This document shows positions 44,651 to 56,086 of a DNA stretch of 64,000 bases, in pieces. How positions within the stretch are numbered: position 1 is the first letter of the stretch; every line of letters starts with the position of its first letter. Source of the DNA: Microplitis mediator. Lineage: Eukaryota > Arthropoda > Insecta > Hymenoptera > Braconidae. The stretch lies in assembly GCF_029852145.1 (NCBI RefSeq), contig NC_079974.1, positions 22,980,082-23,044,081 on the forward strand. The letters run 5' to 3'. The position numbers and the translations under genes were made by a program. The notes under the pieces were generated by a model, which saw only the letters and a list, made by a program, of their open reading frames with translations, searched no databases and was not told the origin of the DNA.

Positions 44651-47600
44651 TTAGACAGGATAGTTATGAATCGTAATAGAACAGTGAGTCGCCCGTCGAA
44701 TATTCCAAAAAATAGCGAGTTCGACAATTCCAGTGGCATCTATAAAGTCAACGGCTACGATATTTGCAGTTGCAAAGTGTTTTTCATCGTACCAATTTGT
44801 AATGAACGGTCCAACTTCGACACCGTAATCGCGCAAGGATTTACTTTCGCGTCCGAAGTAATAAGCCGCGGCATTCGCCACTATAAATGAAGTGTCCATG
44901 GTTACTTCGGCCATTGTTGCCCTCATGAATTGAGATCCACCGAACATTCTACAAACATAGTTAAGTTTGTTGATTAAACGTTATGTTATTACTTTAATCA
45001 TTTTCCCGCTTACTCATAAAGGATTCTGGACCAAGACTCTCGAGTATCGATATAAGCATCCAGTTGTTCAGTCGATTTGATGTCTCCCCATTCTTGAAGT
45101 ATGGGCGGCCAGAGTTCAGACGCAGATTCATACAAATCGTGAAGGTAACTGAGGAGAAGCCTTTTTCGGGATTGCCATATTTGATCTAAAGTGATTTGTC
45201 GCATGTTTTGTAATGACCGTGGGAAAATAAGTCCCTCAAATTCGGTTTTCAAATACTTTATGAAATTTATATGTTGCATTTTATCTTCAAAGCCTTTAAA
45301 ATGAACCGGTAAATATTTAAATAAGTGAAATTTTATTTTTACAATGCATATCCCGTGTAAAAAAATTTTTTTTTGGTAATTAATTTAGATCTGAATTTTA
45401 TCGCGAAACTCAGATCGTGACACAAATATGATTTTCATCATGAGTTTGCTCCAACTTTTCCTCTAGTAAATTCGTATCAATTATAAAATTAATTTATTCC
45501 GTCTTTGGATTGGACTTGGGATGACTTCGATAGAAACTTGACTGAATTGTTTCTATATTTTAAAGCTTTTGTGAAATTTATCGATTCAGAAATTACCAAT
45601 AAATTTCATCTATCAAGTATTTGATTTACATAAATCAGTTTCGATTGTAAATTTAATTTAGTCAATGAACTTCGGATCACGAGGATTAAAATTTGACTGA
45701 GTCATAATTTTGTCGTGTTTATAGATGTTGGTACAAATTCATTATGAAAGTCATATTTGTGTCCCAATCTGAGTTTCATGATGAAATTTAAATCTAAATT
45801 CATTGTGAATTAATTTTTTTTACACGGGATGATTTAAATCTGGTGATATTTTGAAAATTTACCTCGAGGAAATTCCTTAAAACTGACGATAACTATTTCA
45901 TCTGTATGGTTCATAAAATTTTTTATCCCCTCAATAACGTCTTTGAAAGGTTGCATTTGGTAAATTCCATGACAAATCCAGAATTCGTTGTCGTGAATGC
46001 AGGGTCTTATGTCCAAATAACGTGCCCCGGAGATCAATTGGTCCAACACATCTCTGTCCTATTAAAAAAAGTCAGTTATCGCCGTCCAAGTTTCTGTGAA
46101 ATGTTTTTTTTGTAAATAGCGCGTTTTATACTTGGGTTACTGTGTATCTTTGGAGGATTGTTTGAGATATTTCTTCGCTGTATGACCCAGAATTATGGGT
46201 CCCTGGGATAAATAGACTCCCGAGAGTCATTTTTCCCAAAGTTTTTCTATTTTTACTCATCCAGTCTGGATGCGTTGATAAACAGGACAAACTTTTGACT
46301 GTGTTATTCCGCAGCCAAGCTCCGTAGTATCCTAACATACAAATTTAACTAGAATATATATATACTTTTCGCATTATTCGATTAAAATACAGTGTAACCT
46401 TAATATAACGAGCCTCAATATAACGAGTTCCTCGATTTAACGAATTTTTCAAAATCCCCCAGAACTGCCCATAAGGGTCTATGTAAAATATACCTTTACA
46501 TTACGAATAAATTTTTTAAACAACCTCACTGTAACGAAAGTTCAATCATTGCAGAATATAGATAGAAACTATTATTGACCTTTATATAACGAATTTTCCA
46601 GCCTATAACCTCTACGTAAGGTATCTTACAAATTATCCCCACTTAATTCCACAATAACTAATGTCTTAACGAGTGCTGATACGTTTAATTCTTCATAAGA
46701 CAGTCATTGCTGTTTGATAAAATTTAATGTAAACACTGCTGTTTGTTAATGTTAGTAGTTTTAACGTAGCAATGGCTGAAAAACGGGAAAGGTGTTCTTT
46801 GAGTGTTGCAGAAAAACGGAAAATGATATGATAACTAACATTGTCAAGCAGACAACAATTTATGACTTTTTTTTGAGTAAAGAAACGAAAAATGAAGATT
46901 AAGCTATCATTATTCCTTTAATCATGTTGTTAATTTCCTACGCTTACATTCTATGTTTATATTCTATGTTTATACATTGATAACGATTTTTATTTTGACC
47001 AGAAGCTGATTTTAATGTTTACAAATTAATAATTCTGTGTTTTGATTTAAATGAGTTGTTATGTATTAGTGAAAATTTGTTTACCTTGTTCTAACGAATT
47101 GAGTTTAATATAACCTCTATATAACAAACCTTACTATTACGAATAACTCGATAAAACGAATAATTTCTATTTCTCTTTAGTTTCGTTATATCAAGGTTGC
47201 ACTGTATTCTGTTCAAACTTCGACTATAAAATTTTGATTAAGGTACCGGCGGGTAATAAGGCCTAGCTAAGTGAAATTTCGAATAGAATTGAAAATACTG
47301 CATTTAATCGATACATTAGCCATAAAATATAATGAAGTTATGGTAATTTATACCACAAACAAGCAAAAAATTGAACTTTCACAAAAACCATACAAATAGG
47401 CCTTATTTTCCTACGGTAGGGTAATAAGGCCTACGGATTAAACAAACTGTAATAGTTAAACTATACTTAATAAAACTGGTATTAGAGTTAATCATCACTT
47501 AAATTTAGCAGCAATACTTTTTAAAGACAGAAGGCTAGATTGTTTTGTTCCACGGCACTTAAAACTATCAGTATCCGTTTTAAGAGTCAGAAGACTAGAC

Positions 47601-48983
47601 TCACGGAGAAAAAAATATTGTTCTGAGAAGTATACTGTATAGTTACAGTAACAATACGAAAAAGTTATCTACTAGATTGTTACTACAACGATCTACTGTA
47701 TCGTTCTGACAACAATACGGTAGATAGCTCTGAGACCTATACCGTATCGTTCTGAGCCCTATTTGACGTCACGTGCGTTGCAAATGATATGAGACGTTTA
47801 AAAATCTTTATCATTAATAAATAAATGATAAATAAATAATTTTGATTAAATAAAATAATTTATTTATTAAGCGTCTGCTAGCAACAATTATACCCGAAAC
47901 AGAAAATAGACGCAAAAATGGATGCTTAAATAGGTTAGGTGGTGCCGTGTGAAGTGGCGACTACGGAAAGTCGTATAGGGCTTACAGCTATCTAATAGAT
48001 AGTTACAGGAACGATACGGTATTGTTACCATAAGTATACATATTGTTGTGGTAACGATCTACGAGTTGCTATACTTTAGATCGTTCGAGGAGCTATATTT
48101 TTTTCTCCGTGTTGTTTTTTATGATTTCGTCTGCACTACGACATCATACGACGGTTGATGAAATGTGGTATCGGGACTCTATAAACTTGTTGTAAGGTTC
48201 CATGACAACTGATCCCCGACAAGTAATCACACGATAATTGATCCCACAGACAACTGATCCCACTGACAAATTCATAAAATAATCAATTATTAATTAATTA
48301 CTATGACATAAGTGATTAAAATTCACTGTTGTAAATATAAAAAGTTAAATTTCGTAAATTAGTTGTTGATAAAAATCAATTGACGATCAATTGTCGGTGG
48401 GTTCAATTTGTTGGGATCATTTGTCGTGGTATAAAATTGTTGGGATCCGTTGACGGCACACCTTTTTGTAACGTCTATATGCAAGACCCTTCTACTAGAG
48501 TAGCCTTTAGCGGAGGCAGTTATTTTAAATATCATTTCTGTCACTTGGGCCATATTACCCGCGGGTACCTTACTTGCATTCTACTACAAATTAAGTCATT
48601 GAAAAATTTGAATCATTACCTATACACTGTTCGACATAAGATAAATCTAGTTCATAATTAGCTTGTGTAGGAGGTACCCGGGTTTTAATGAACCCACTTC
48701 TATTTACCGGCTGGTGTAAAAAAATCTGTTCCGCATCATCTGTCAATGGGTTGCCATAATATAATGCCACTTCATCGCCAGATTTAAAATTTCGATTGAA
48801 CCAATACATGACTATTTGTCCGCGAATGATATTGCTTTCTTCTAGTGTCGAGTAAAATAAGATAATGTGTGATTTCGAAAATGGATCCTTATTTTCACAA
48901 ATACTCGTCTGTTCGTCCGCCAATGCCATGGCACTAAGAACCACTACAATTATTATTATTAACTCAAAAAAATATATTTTCAT
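44651..48983 (-). CDS. PLCXD-B: secreted PI-PLC X-domain protein
   Basis: Five exons: 48620-48983, 46132-46331, 45863-46058, 45014-45293, 44651-44948 (stop); 1338 nt, 445 aa. Phases are 1,0,1,2 as in the other copies. The chosen start (48983) gives MKIYFFELIIIIVVV, a clean signal peptide; an in-frame ATG at 49010 adds nine residues. Exon 1 ends LDLSYVEQCIG. Exon 2 has CLSTHPDWMSK and LFIPGTHNSGSYSEE (His about 167). Exon 3 has LISGARYLDIRPC and WICHGIYQMQPF (His about 218). Exon 4 has LQEWGDIKSTEQLDAYIDT. Exon 5 has MAEVTMDTSF, AAAYYFGRESKSLRDYGV and NIVAVDFIDATGIVELAI. PI-PLC X domains cleave phosphatidylinositol-type lipids, usually without calcium in bacterial enzymes; the substrate here is unknown. 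Introns 1 (2288 nt) and 3 (569 nt) are enlarged by TIR elements. Confidence 0.88.
45350..45830. mobile_element. CCCGTGTAAAAAA-family element in intron 3 of PLCXD-B
   Basis: ATCCCGTGTAAAAAAATTTT (45350) is mirrored by AATTTTTTTTACACGGGAT (to 45830). The sub-terminal CTCAGATCGTGACACAAATA matches the element at 19295-20497. It accounts for most of this 569-nt intron. Confidence 0.82.
46388..47206. mobile_element. Deleted pogo/Tigger-like element in intron 1 of PLCXD-B
   Basis: TACAGTGTAACCTTAATATA then ACGA (46388) is mirrored by TCGTTATATCAAGGTTGCAC and TGTA (to 47206). CAGTG.AACC..TATAACGA is the TIR style of pogo/Tigger DNA transposons, and the outer TA fits their TA target site. Sub-terminal ATAACGA repeats are numerous. 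It retains the two ends of a transposase frame at 46772-46902. Confidence 0.82.
46772..46902 (+). pseudogene. Remnant N- and C-terminal pieces of a CENP-B/pogo-like transposase
   Basis: 46772-46831 reads MAEKRERCSLSVAEKRKMI then a stop, like the start of a pogo/Tigger DNA-binding region (basic, with EKRKMI in place of the usual EK..II). After a frame change, 46837-46902 reads NIVKQTTIYDFFLSKETK and then stops; KQTTI.DFF is typical of the C-terminus of jerky/Tigger proteins. The whole catalytic DDE domain is missing, so this is an internal-deletion derivative. Confidence 0.6.
47602..48111. mobile_element. CACGGAGAAAAAAATA TIR element
   Basis: CACGGAGAAAAAAATATTGT (47602) is mirrored by AGCTATATTTTTTTCTCCGTG (to 48111). 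Inside are many short TATACTGTA / ACGATACGGT / ACGATCTACTGTA motifs in both orientations. Confidence 0.78.
48194..48475. mobile_element. Imperfect TIR element with ACAACTGATCCC motifs
   Basis: AAGGTTCCATGACAACTGAT (48194) is partly mirrored by GGATCCGTTGACGGCACACC (to about 48475). CAACTGATCCC / GGGATCATTTG-type motifs recur inside in opposite orientations. Its limits are approximate. Confidence 0.5.
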
Positions 48984-49010
48984 GGTGAAAAAACTTTTTT
49001 CGACGTTCAA

Positions 49011-49421
49011 GTTTTACGATCAAAGAATAATTCCGGTTGAACATTCGAAGCTAAAGTTATTAATAAGACCTCGTCTACCGTTTTAAGTTTTTTTTTTTAT
49101 GGACATTAAAAAAGTGGAATTAAAATAAATCAGATTAATTAAAACAAAGACTTAAAAAAAGAAATATCTTAATTAAGAACAGGAAAAATAAAAACTGATA
49201 AAAAGATAAAAATTATTATTATTATTAAATTTTTAAAATAGTTCTGAAAAAAATAATCGTTCTTATAAATATAGAAAGTGACCACATAATGACTTTTATT
49301 GATGCTCTCAAAAAATACCGATCACATAAGTTATGAATTTTTTTTTAATTTTAAAAGTCACTTTTACGAAGACGGTGAGCTAAACAATTAAATTTTACTG
49401 AATTTAAAGTCATCTTCGTTT
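49011..49421. other. 5' flank of PLCXD-B
   Basis: AT-rich sequence between the start of PLCXD-B and the next TIR element. Promoter signals for the minus-strand gene cannot be pinned down. Confidence 0.35.
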
Positions 49422-50726
49422 CCCTGATTAAAAAAGTGAATTGAAAAGTATTGAAAATTATTTCAATTCTTTTCAATCCCTCGGCGGTTTTGGAAAGTAT
49501 TGAATGGAATTGAAATTTCGATCGTTTGAATACTTTCCAATTCCAAAGTGGAATTCGAAAGTATTGAAAAGAATTCAATCTTTCATCATTTCATCATCGG
49601 ATTATTTAGGTATTGAGAAGGATTCGGAAAGATTCAAAAATTTCAATTCATTTCAATCTTTTTCAATCCCACACATGACCCGAAATATCGGATTATTTAG
49701 GTATTGAGAAGGATTCAGAAAGATTCAAAAATTTCAATTCATTTCAATCTTTTTCAATCCCACACATGACCCGAAATGTGAAATTATTTAGGTATTGAGA
49801 AGGATTCGGAAAGATTCAAAAATTTCAATTCATTTCAATCTTTTTCAATCCCACACATGACCCGAAATGTGAAATTATTTAGGTATTGAGAAGGATTCGG
49901 AAAGATTCAAAAATTTCGTTTCATTTCAATCTTTTTCAATCCCACACATGACCCGAAATATCGGATTATTTAGGTATTGAGAAGGATTCAGAAAGATTCA
50001 AAAATTTCAATTCATTTCAATCTTTTTCAATCCCACACATGACCCGAAATGTGAAATTATTTAGGTATTGAGAAGGATTCGGAAAGATTCAAAAATTTCA
50101 ATTCATTTCAATCTTTTTCAATCCCACACATGACCCGAAATGTGAAATTATTTAGGTATTGAGAAGGATTCGGAAAGATTCAAAAATTTCAATTCATTTC
50201 AATCTTTTTCAATCCCACACATGACCCGAAATGTGAAATTATTTAGGTATTGAGAAGGATTCGGAAAGATTCAAAAATTTCGTTTCATTTCAATCTTTTT
50301 CAATCCCACACATGACCCGAAATATCGGATTATTTAGGTATTGAGAAGGATTCAGAAAGATTCAAAAATTTCAATTCATTTCAATCTTTTTCAATCCCAC
50401 ACATGACCCGAAATGTGAAATTATTTAGGTATTGAGAAGGATTCGGAAAGATTCAAAAATTTCAATTCATTTCAATCTTTTTCAATCCCACACTTGATCC
50501 GAAATGTCGGATTATTTAGGCATTGAGAAGGATTCGGAAAGATTCAAAAATTTCAATTCATTTCAATCTTTTTCAATTTCTCGGAAGTTCATAAATTCTT
50601 TTATTATTTTGGGATTGAAAAGTATTCATTTTATGTCAAAATGAAAACCTTGGGGTATAGAAAGTATTCAAAAGGATTCATTTCTCATCTTTTTCAATAC
50701 TTTTCAATTCACTTTTTTAATCAGGG
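49422..50726. mobile_element. CCCTGATTAAAAAAGTGAAT TIR element containing a satellite array
   Basis: CCCTGATTAAAAAAGTGAAT then TGAAAAGTATTGAAAA (49422) is mirrored by TTTTCAATACTTTTCAATTC and ACTTTTTTAATCAGGG (to 50726). The interior is almost wholly the 91-bp array at 49595-50580. It lies between PLCXD-B and the end of PLCXD-C; the right TIR ends 24 bp before the PLCXD-C stop codon. Confidence 0.85.
49595..50580. repeat. 91-bp satellite, about 11 units, with 4-unit higher-order pattern
   Basis: The unit contains ATTATTTAGGTATTGAGAAG, GATTCGGAAAGATTCAAAAA, TTTCAATTCATTTCAATCTT and CCCACACATGACCCGAAAT. The phrase ATTATTTAG begins at 49601, 49692, 49783, 49874, 49965 and so on to 50511, exactly 91 bp apart. 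The variant TTCGTTTCATTTC appears near 49917 and again near 50280, four units later, and the ATCGG / GTGAA unit variants follow the same spacing. Confidence 0.92.
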
Positions 50727-50750
50727 TTGTGTTGTACAATGTTCGTAAAG

Positions 50751-53254
50751 TTATACCCATTTATTTCGATATTTTAGCTTATAATTATTTATAAAAGTAT
50801 TCTCATATTTAGATGCACGATATTTATTGTACTTTATCGCTATTTCGACAATTCCAGTGGCATCAATAAAGTCTACGACAAGAATATTAGCCGTCACATA
50901 GTGCTCTCGATCGTACCAAGTAGTCAAAAGTGGCCCGGCTTGAACAGCCATTTCACGTAATGATTTGCTGCCTGCACCCACAAAATCAGCAATCGCATCC
51001 ATTATTACTGTTGAAGTATTTAGTGTCACTTCTGCCATGGTCGCTCTCAATTCATTCGGTCCATCATGGAAACTATTCAGTAAAAAATTTTTCGTTTTCG
51101 TGTAAAGCAGTAGTACACGGAAAAATTGGAACATGACTGGTTATTGTTCTGCACCCGACTCAATACGGTGCTGGATAAAAATGCTCGATTGTACAGTTGA
51201 CTCTGTCTAAAGGTTCCACGTCGGGACAGGACCATTGCCTAAAGGTTCCCTCCCCACCATCAGCACTTCCCCTACAATATATTCCCCTCGAGCGCAAAAC
51301 GAACACATTGCGCAGTAAACATAACCTCAAAAAAATGTGCATTTAAAGTTAGCGCTTGAAAACTGAATTGTGATTCGTCACTCGAGAAAGCGGGTGGGGG
51401 AATATCCGGGAACCTTTAAGCAGAGAACCTTTAGACAGAGTCGACTGTAGTGCAGAACCACACTGATTACTGTACGGAACCTGACTGAGTCGTGTGCGCA
51501 TAACACTCAGTCAGGTTCCGCAAAGTAATCAGTGTGGGGCTGCACCACAATCGAGTATTTTTTTTCAGCACCGTACTGAGTCGGGTGCAGAACAGTAACC
51601 AGTCATGTTCCAATCTTTCCGTGTATATTACACAGCAAGGAAGGAAACTAGAGGAAAAAACAAGACCTACATTGATCTTCTGAGAGCAGCACTTTCAGCC
51701 ATGCGCGTAAAATATTCAAGCTCATTAATAGTTTTGACGTCTCCCCACTCCTGAATTATTGCTGCCCACAATTGAATGGTCTCCAGATATATATGATGAT
51801 CATAACTGACAATAAGTCGCTTCTGTGAATTCCATATTTCGCCTAGAGTAACCAAGCGCCTCGTTTTGTATGGCCGAGGGAATAAGAAGCGGTCAAATTC
51901 TCTTAGAATGGTTCTTATAAAATTAACGTGATCTAGCTCATTTTTGAAGCCTGTGAATATAGATTGTTTATTGGAAATCGTAAATCACAATAACTAAGCA
52001 AAAATACAAATATGTAGTACCGCGAGGAAATTCCTTGAAACTAATGATAACTATTTCGTCTGTATTCTCCATAAAATCATTTATGTCATCAATTATTACT
52101 TTCAGAGGTTGCATCAAATATGTTCCATGACAGGCCCAATATTTCTTGTCATAAATGCAGGGTCTTATGTCTAAATAACGTGCCCCAGAGATCAATTGGT
52201 CAAAAACATCTCTGTCCTATTAAATTAAATATGCTTTTAAATTTTTGGGCTTTCGATCTTTCAATTTCAATAGAAATCAAATATTTTCGAAAATCCTCGA
52301 ATTTTTGAACACATGCCTGTATTTTGAAAACTCCTTGAAAGGATAAAAAAAAATAACCGGGCAAAAGTTGCCCATGTACAAAAAATTCGTTCGAAAAAGA
52401 TTCCGAAAAATTTCGACGTATAGAAGTTATAAATTTGAGACAGACTAGAACTTCAAGTCGAATATTTTCGGGACGAATTTCTTTTTATTTTACAAGGAAT
52501 GGAGGGAATTGGTCACTACTCGGAAAGATTGGAACCCGACTGGTTACTGTTCTGCACCATACTGAGTCGCAGAACAGTAATCAGTCGGGTTCCAATCTTT
52601 CCGTGTATAAAATTATAAATAAATCAAAAATACTTGTGTGACTGTATATCTTTGGACAGTAGATTGGGGAATTTCTTCACTGTACGATCCAGAATTATGC
52701 GTGCCTGGAATAAACAAATTTCCAAGTGTCATGTATCGCAAAATGTTTTTATGTTTGCTCATCCAATCAGGATGTGTCGACAAACAACTCATTTTCCGTA
52801 CAGAATTATTTCTTGTCCACGTGCCATAATACCCTGACAAAAAATAACAATTTTGATTAGTTTCCAAAAATTGAAAACACGCATAATTTTATTTACCTGT
52901 ACACTGTTCGACGTAAGTCGATTCTAATTCATAATATGCTCGTCTTGGTGAAATTCCTGTTTTTATAATCCCACTATTTTTAAGAAGCTCATGTGAGTAA
53001 ATCGGCCGGATTCCATTTAATCCCGGATGTCCGTAGTATAGCAAAATTTTATCACCAAGTAAAAAATTTTCAATATTCCAATAAATTACGATCTGTTCTC
53101 TTATTATATCACTGCCATCCGAAGGCGAGTAGAACAACACCATAGTCGGACTGTCTTCATTCAATTCCGCTCTTGAGTAACTTATTTCAGTAAATAATTT
53201 AATTGCCAAAATTAATCCGACCACTAAATAATTTTCAGTTAATTTTGTATGCAT
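50751..53254 (-). CDS. PLCXD-C: secreted PI-PLC X-domain protein
   Basis: Five exons: 52897-53254, 52634-52833, 52021-52216, 51671-51950, 50751-51072; 1356 nt, 451 aa, same phases as the other copies. The N-terminus MHTKLTENYLVVGLILAIKL is a plausible signal peptide. The exon 1 module (MVLFYSPSDGSDIIREQIVI ... TYVEQCTG) precedes the X domain. Catalytic histidines: GTHNSGSYSEE (about 165) and YWACHGTYLMQ (about 216), with YLDIRPC between. Exon 4 contains LGEIWNSQKRLIVSYDHHI and IIQEWGDVKTINEL. Exon 5 contains MAEVTLNTSTVIMDAIADFV and NILVVDFIDATGIVEIAI. It is the most divergent complete copy (A for V before CHG, VGAGSKSL for FGRGSKSL). Intron 1 is only 63 nt; introns 2 (417 nt) and 4 (598 nt) hold TIR elements. 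Secretion and lipid cleavage are inferred from family features. Confidence 0.88.
51114..51625. mobile_element. TACACGGAAAAATTGGAACA element in intron 4 of PLCXD-C
   Basis: TACACGGAAAAATTGGAACA then TGACTGG (51114) is mirrored by CCAGTCATGTTCCAATCTTT and CCGTGTA (to 51625). The arms share GTTCTGCACCCGACTCA / TGAGTCGGGTGCAGAAC. It is interrupted by the element at 51192-51449. A 90-bp foldback relative lies at 52517-52606. Confidence 0.82.
51192..51449. mobile_element. TACAGTCGACTCTGTCTAAA element, copy 1 (nested)
   Basis: TACAGTTGACTCTGTCTAAA then GGTTCC (51192) is mirrored by AACCTTTAGACAGAGTCGAC and TGTA (to 51449). The outer TA fits a TA target. The interior (CTTCCCCTACAATATATTCC, ATAACCTCAAAAAAATGTGC, GAGAAAGCGGGTGGGGGAAT) is shared, in the opposite orientation, with 57434-57744. 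Confidence 0.85.
52371..52496. mobile_element. Diverged short relative of the 21783-22478 element, intron 2 of PLCXD-C
   Basis: CCCATGTACAAAAAATTCGT ... AAGATTCCGAAAAA ... GAGACAGACTAGAACTTCAA parallels the left arm of the 21783 element. The right end GGACGAATTTCTTTTTATTT and TACA is a decayed counterpart. Confidence 0.55.
52517..52606. mobile_element. 90-bp foldback relative of the 51114-51625 element
   Basis: TACTCGGAAAGATTGGAACC then CGACTGGTTACTGTTCTGC is mirrored by GCAGAACAGTAATCAGTCGG and GTTCCAATCTTTCCGTGTA. Almost the entire sequence is one hairpin. Confidence 0.85.
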
Positions 53255-53504
53255 TTTTACTCTGCCGAAGCTTAGTCTCGAATGATATCGCCAACAGTCT
53301 AGATGTTGAATAATCTAGCACTTGTGTTTGATCTCTTAAACTTTTAACTTGCTCTTATCATAAGCAAACTATTGACTCAATTGTATTATTTTCTATGAAT
53401 AATTTCGAAATAATTAGCAGTACAAAATTTATTCATCGTCAAAGCAATATACACATTTTTAAACAAATATACACTGGTAAGAAAAGTAACAGAAATAGAT
53501 AAGA

Positions 53505-56086
53505 TTAATTTTTATTAATATCCGACTTATTGACGTGATTTTGATAAAAATAATCAGCCCGCATTTTGTTCCATTGAATTGCAACTTCGACGATTCCAGT
53601 CGCGTCGAGAAAGTCCACGGCGACAATATTTGCTGAAGAAAAATAATTTTCATTGTACCAAGCAGTGATTAGTAGTCCAACTCGAACGCCGATTTGACGT
53701 AAGGACTTTTGACCCTTGCCAAAGATATGAGCTATTGAGTCTGTTATTATTGAGGTCGCATCTAATGTTATTTCTGCCATCATCGTTCTAATAAATTGTG
53801 GGTCTCCCGTGAATCTATAAATACAAAAACGGAAGTATGTTTACCGGTGTAAGAAAAGTTAATGGCTATGAACATCGAAATTTGAGACAATGCTGAGCTT
53901 TAAGTTCGAAATTACGACATCAGTAACTTTAGATGAATTTAGAAGTAAATGCTATTTGTATCTAATGGATCTAGAAAATAAGTAAGCCTTAATAAATTAA
54001 ACTATTGTATTGTTGGAATGAGTGAGTAAGCGTCTAAATTATATTGTATTCTGTTGAGTTCATTTTAACTCTTATTGCTAATAATAATAATAATATAACA
54101 TGTATATTGATATTTGATCACAAGGAGCAGCAGCTCCATGATCGTAAATAAATAAACTAAACTAAGTTGATAATTTTGGGAACTTTAAAAAAATCCTCAA
54201 TCTTCAGACCTCATTCTTGAATAATTCTTATAATGAGTCAAAAAACGTTCATAATTAGTTTTGAACTCTTTTTGCTTAATGTTTTTTAAACTATAGCAAA
54301 ATTTTCAACTCGAATTACTTTTGCTTCAAAAATTCAGAAGAATGTGCCTAAAATGGTTCCATGTCAACTGATTACAACAACATCTGATTTAACCTATAGA
54401 TGGTCCAATTCCGGTAGTAGCGATTCGATTTGATGAAGCTGAAGCTAGCGGCCGTAAAAATTGCTGGCCGCTAGCTTCAGCTTTATATTCAATTTGATCT
54501 TTTTAAACTCAAAGTTAAGAGTTGTCGAAAATTAGGAAGTTTACGTTTATGAAAATTTTTAGAATGAAGTTTATTTAGACGGGTAACGAATGACACTATA
54601 AGTATCAGTAAATAGGAACATAAGGATAATAATTAATTGGTTTTATTACATGCCGAGGGCTTGAGCGTAACTTTCTCGTCGATTGATGAACTTTTTTAAC
54701 TGCTCATCAGAGTTAACGTTTCCCCATTGTTGGATTATCGGTGACCACATATACAATATATTTTTGCTCGAGGTTCCCAAATCATGATCATAGCTGACGA
54801 TAAGTCTTCTTCCGGACTCCCATATACTGTCTAGAGTCATCTCACGCTCAACACCTAAAGGTCGTGGAAGAACGTAGGCTCTGAAGGTGTTTAGAAGGTA
54901 GTCTATAAATTTGTCATGATCTTGGACGCTTGTGAATCCTGTTAGCAAATGAAAATTTCAAAATCAATTCAGAGATCAGTGAAATGACAGGATGATCTAG
55001 TTACCTTGAGGAAATTCCTTCAAACTGACAATAACTATTTCATCTGTATGGTTCATGAACTCTTTAATGTCTTCAATTATTTGATCGAGAGGTTGCATTT
55101 TAAATATCCCGTGACAAACCCAGTATTCGTTCTCATAAATGCAGGGTCTTATGTCCAAATATCGTGCCCCGGAGATCAATTGGTCCAAGACACTTCTGTC
55201 CTGTTCAAAAAAATCAATTATTGCGGTCCAAGTATTTTTGATAATTCATTTTTATAAATGGACAATTTTGTACTTGTGTTACTGTGTATCTTTGGATGAT
55301 TGTTTGAGGTAATTCTTCGCTGTATGATCCAGAATTATGAGTTCCCGGTATAAATAAGTTTCCAATGGTCATATATTTGAGAACATGTTTTTGTTTGCTC
55401 ATCCAGTCAGGATGCGTTGATAAACAAGTTATTTTTTTAACTGAATCCTTTCGTAACCAAATTCCGTAATATCCTGAATGATTCAAGTCATGAATATTGG
55501 AGATGATGGAAATTTTGTGTAAATATTATTTAATTGGTTACATGACTAAATAACTAATTCAAAATATCTGACGACAAAAGATCTAATGACAAAATATTTT
55601 AATCAACGATCATCGTTTTTGGTTTTAAATCAGGTTTTAATTTTATTATGGTACAAGATATTTTTGGATTAGATCTAATTTCTTAGATATTTTGACGTTA
55701 GATATTTAGGGTCAAATATTTAGTCGTGACACCATTTAATTACCTAGACACTGTTCGACGTAACTCAAATCTAATGAATAGTATGCACGCGTGGGTGGAA
55801 TTCCTGTTTTTATGACACCACTTTTTTTATTCGGTTTGTATTCAAAAAACGGGTGTACTTCATTCGAAAATGGGTCGCCGTGATACAACGCCAATGTGTC
55901 GTTTTCAATATAATTTTGAATGTACCAATAAATGACAATCTGGCCTCTTATTAATTCACTATTCAGTGGTGAGTAAAATAAAATAATTTGAGACGAAGTA
56001 AATTCGTTGTTAGGGTCGTGTATGTCCGTTCTCACTTTCGCGACATAAATTGTTACAAAAACTATGAAACTCACTAATGTCTTCAT
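53505..56086 (-). CDS. PLCXD-D: secreted PI-PLC X-domain protein
   Basis: Five exons: 55744-56086, 55274-55473, 55005-55200, 54650-54938, 53505-53814; 1338 nt, 445 aa. Signal peptide MKTLVSFIVFVTIYVAKVRT. The N-terminal module runs to SLDLSYVEQCLG (residue about 114) and has a GQIVIYWYIQNYIENDTLAL stretch that looks like beta strands. X-domain catalytic histidines are in LFIPGTHNSGSYSEE (His160) and EYWVCHGIFKMQ (His211), with ARYLDIRPC supplying the conserved Arg. Exon 4 carries MTLDSIWESGRRLIVSYDHD and IIQQWGNVNSDEQLKKFIN. Exon 5 carries MAEITLDATSIITDS and NIVAVDFLDATGIVEVAIQW. The donor of exon 4 (AT|GTAATA) preserves phase 2 like its paralogues. Intron 4 (835 nt) and intron 1 (270 nt) are long; the others are 66 and 73 nt. 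Confidence 0.9.
54437..54482. repeat. Perfect 17-bp-stem hairpin in intron 4 of PLCXD-D
   Basis: AGCTGAAGCTAGCGGCC (54437-54453) and GGCCGCTAGCTTCAGCT (54466-54482) are exact complements with a 12-nt loop. The surrounding GATTTGATGAAGCTGAAGCT / CTTCAGCTTTATATTCAAT adds weaker symmetry. It is GC-rich against an AT-rich intron and could be a small foldback element. Confidence 0.85.

Larger units (their letters stand above)
47241..48568. mobile_element. GGTACCGGCGGGTAATAAGG TIR element in intron 1 of PLCXD-B
   Basis: AGGTACCGGCGGGTAATAAG (47241) is mirrored by GGGCCATATTACCCGCGGGT and ACCT (to 48568). TAGGGTAATAAGGCCTACGG recurs at about 47416. The two elements at 47602-48111 and 48194-48475 appear to be inserted inside it. 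Confidence 0.6.

Noticed and set aside
48359..48553. Minus frame MAQVTEMIFKITASAKGY... upstream of PLCXD-B exon 2
   Set aside because: It runs across the ends of two TIR elements (47241-48568 and 48194-48475).
49360..50730. CRISPR-like array
   Set aside because: Units are contiguous 91-bp tandem copies without unique spacers, inside a TIR element in a eukaryotic genome.
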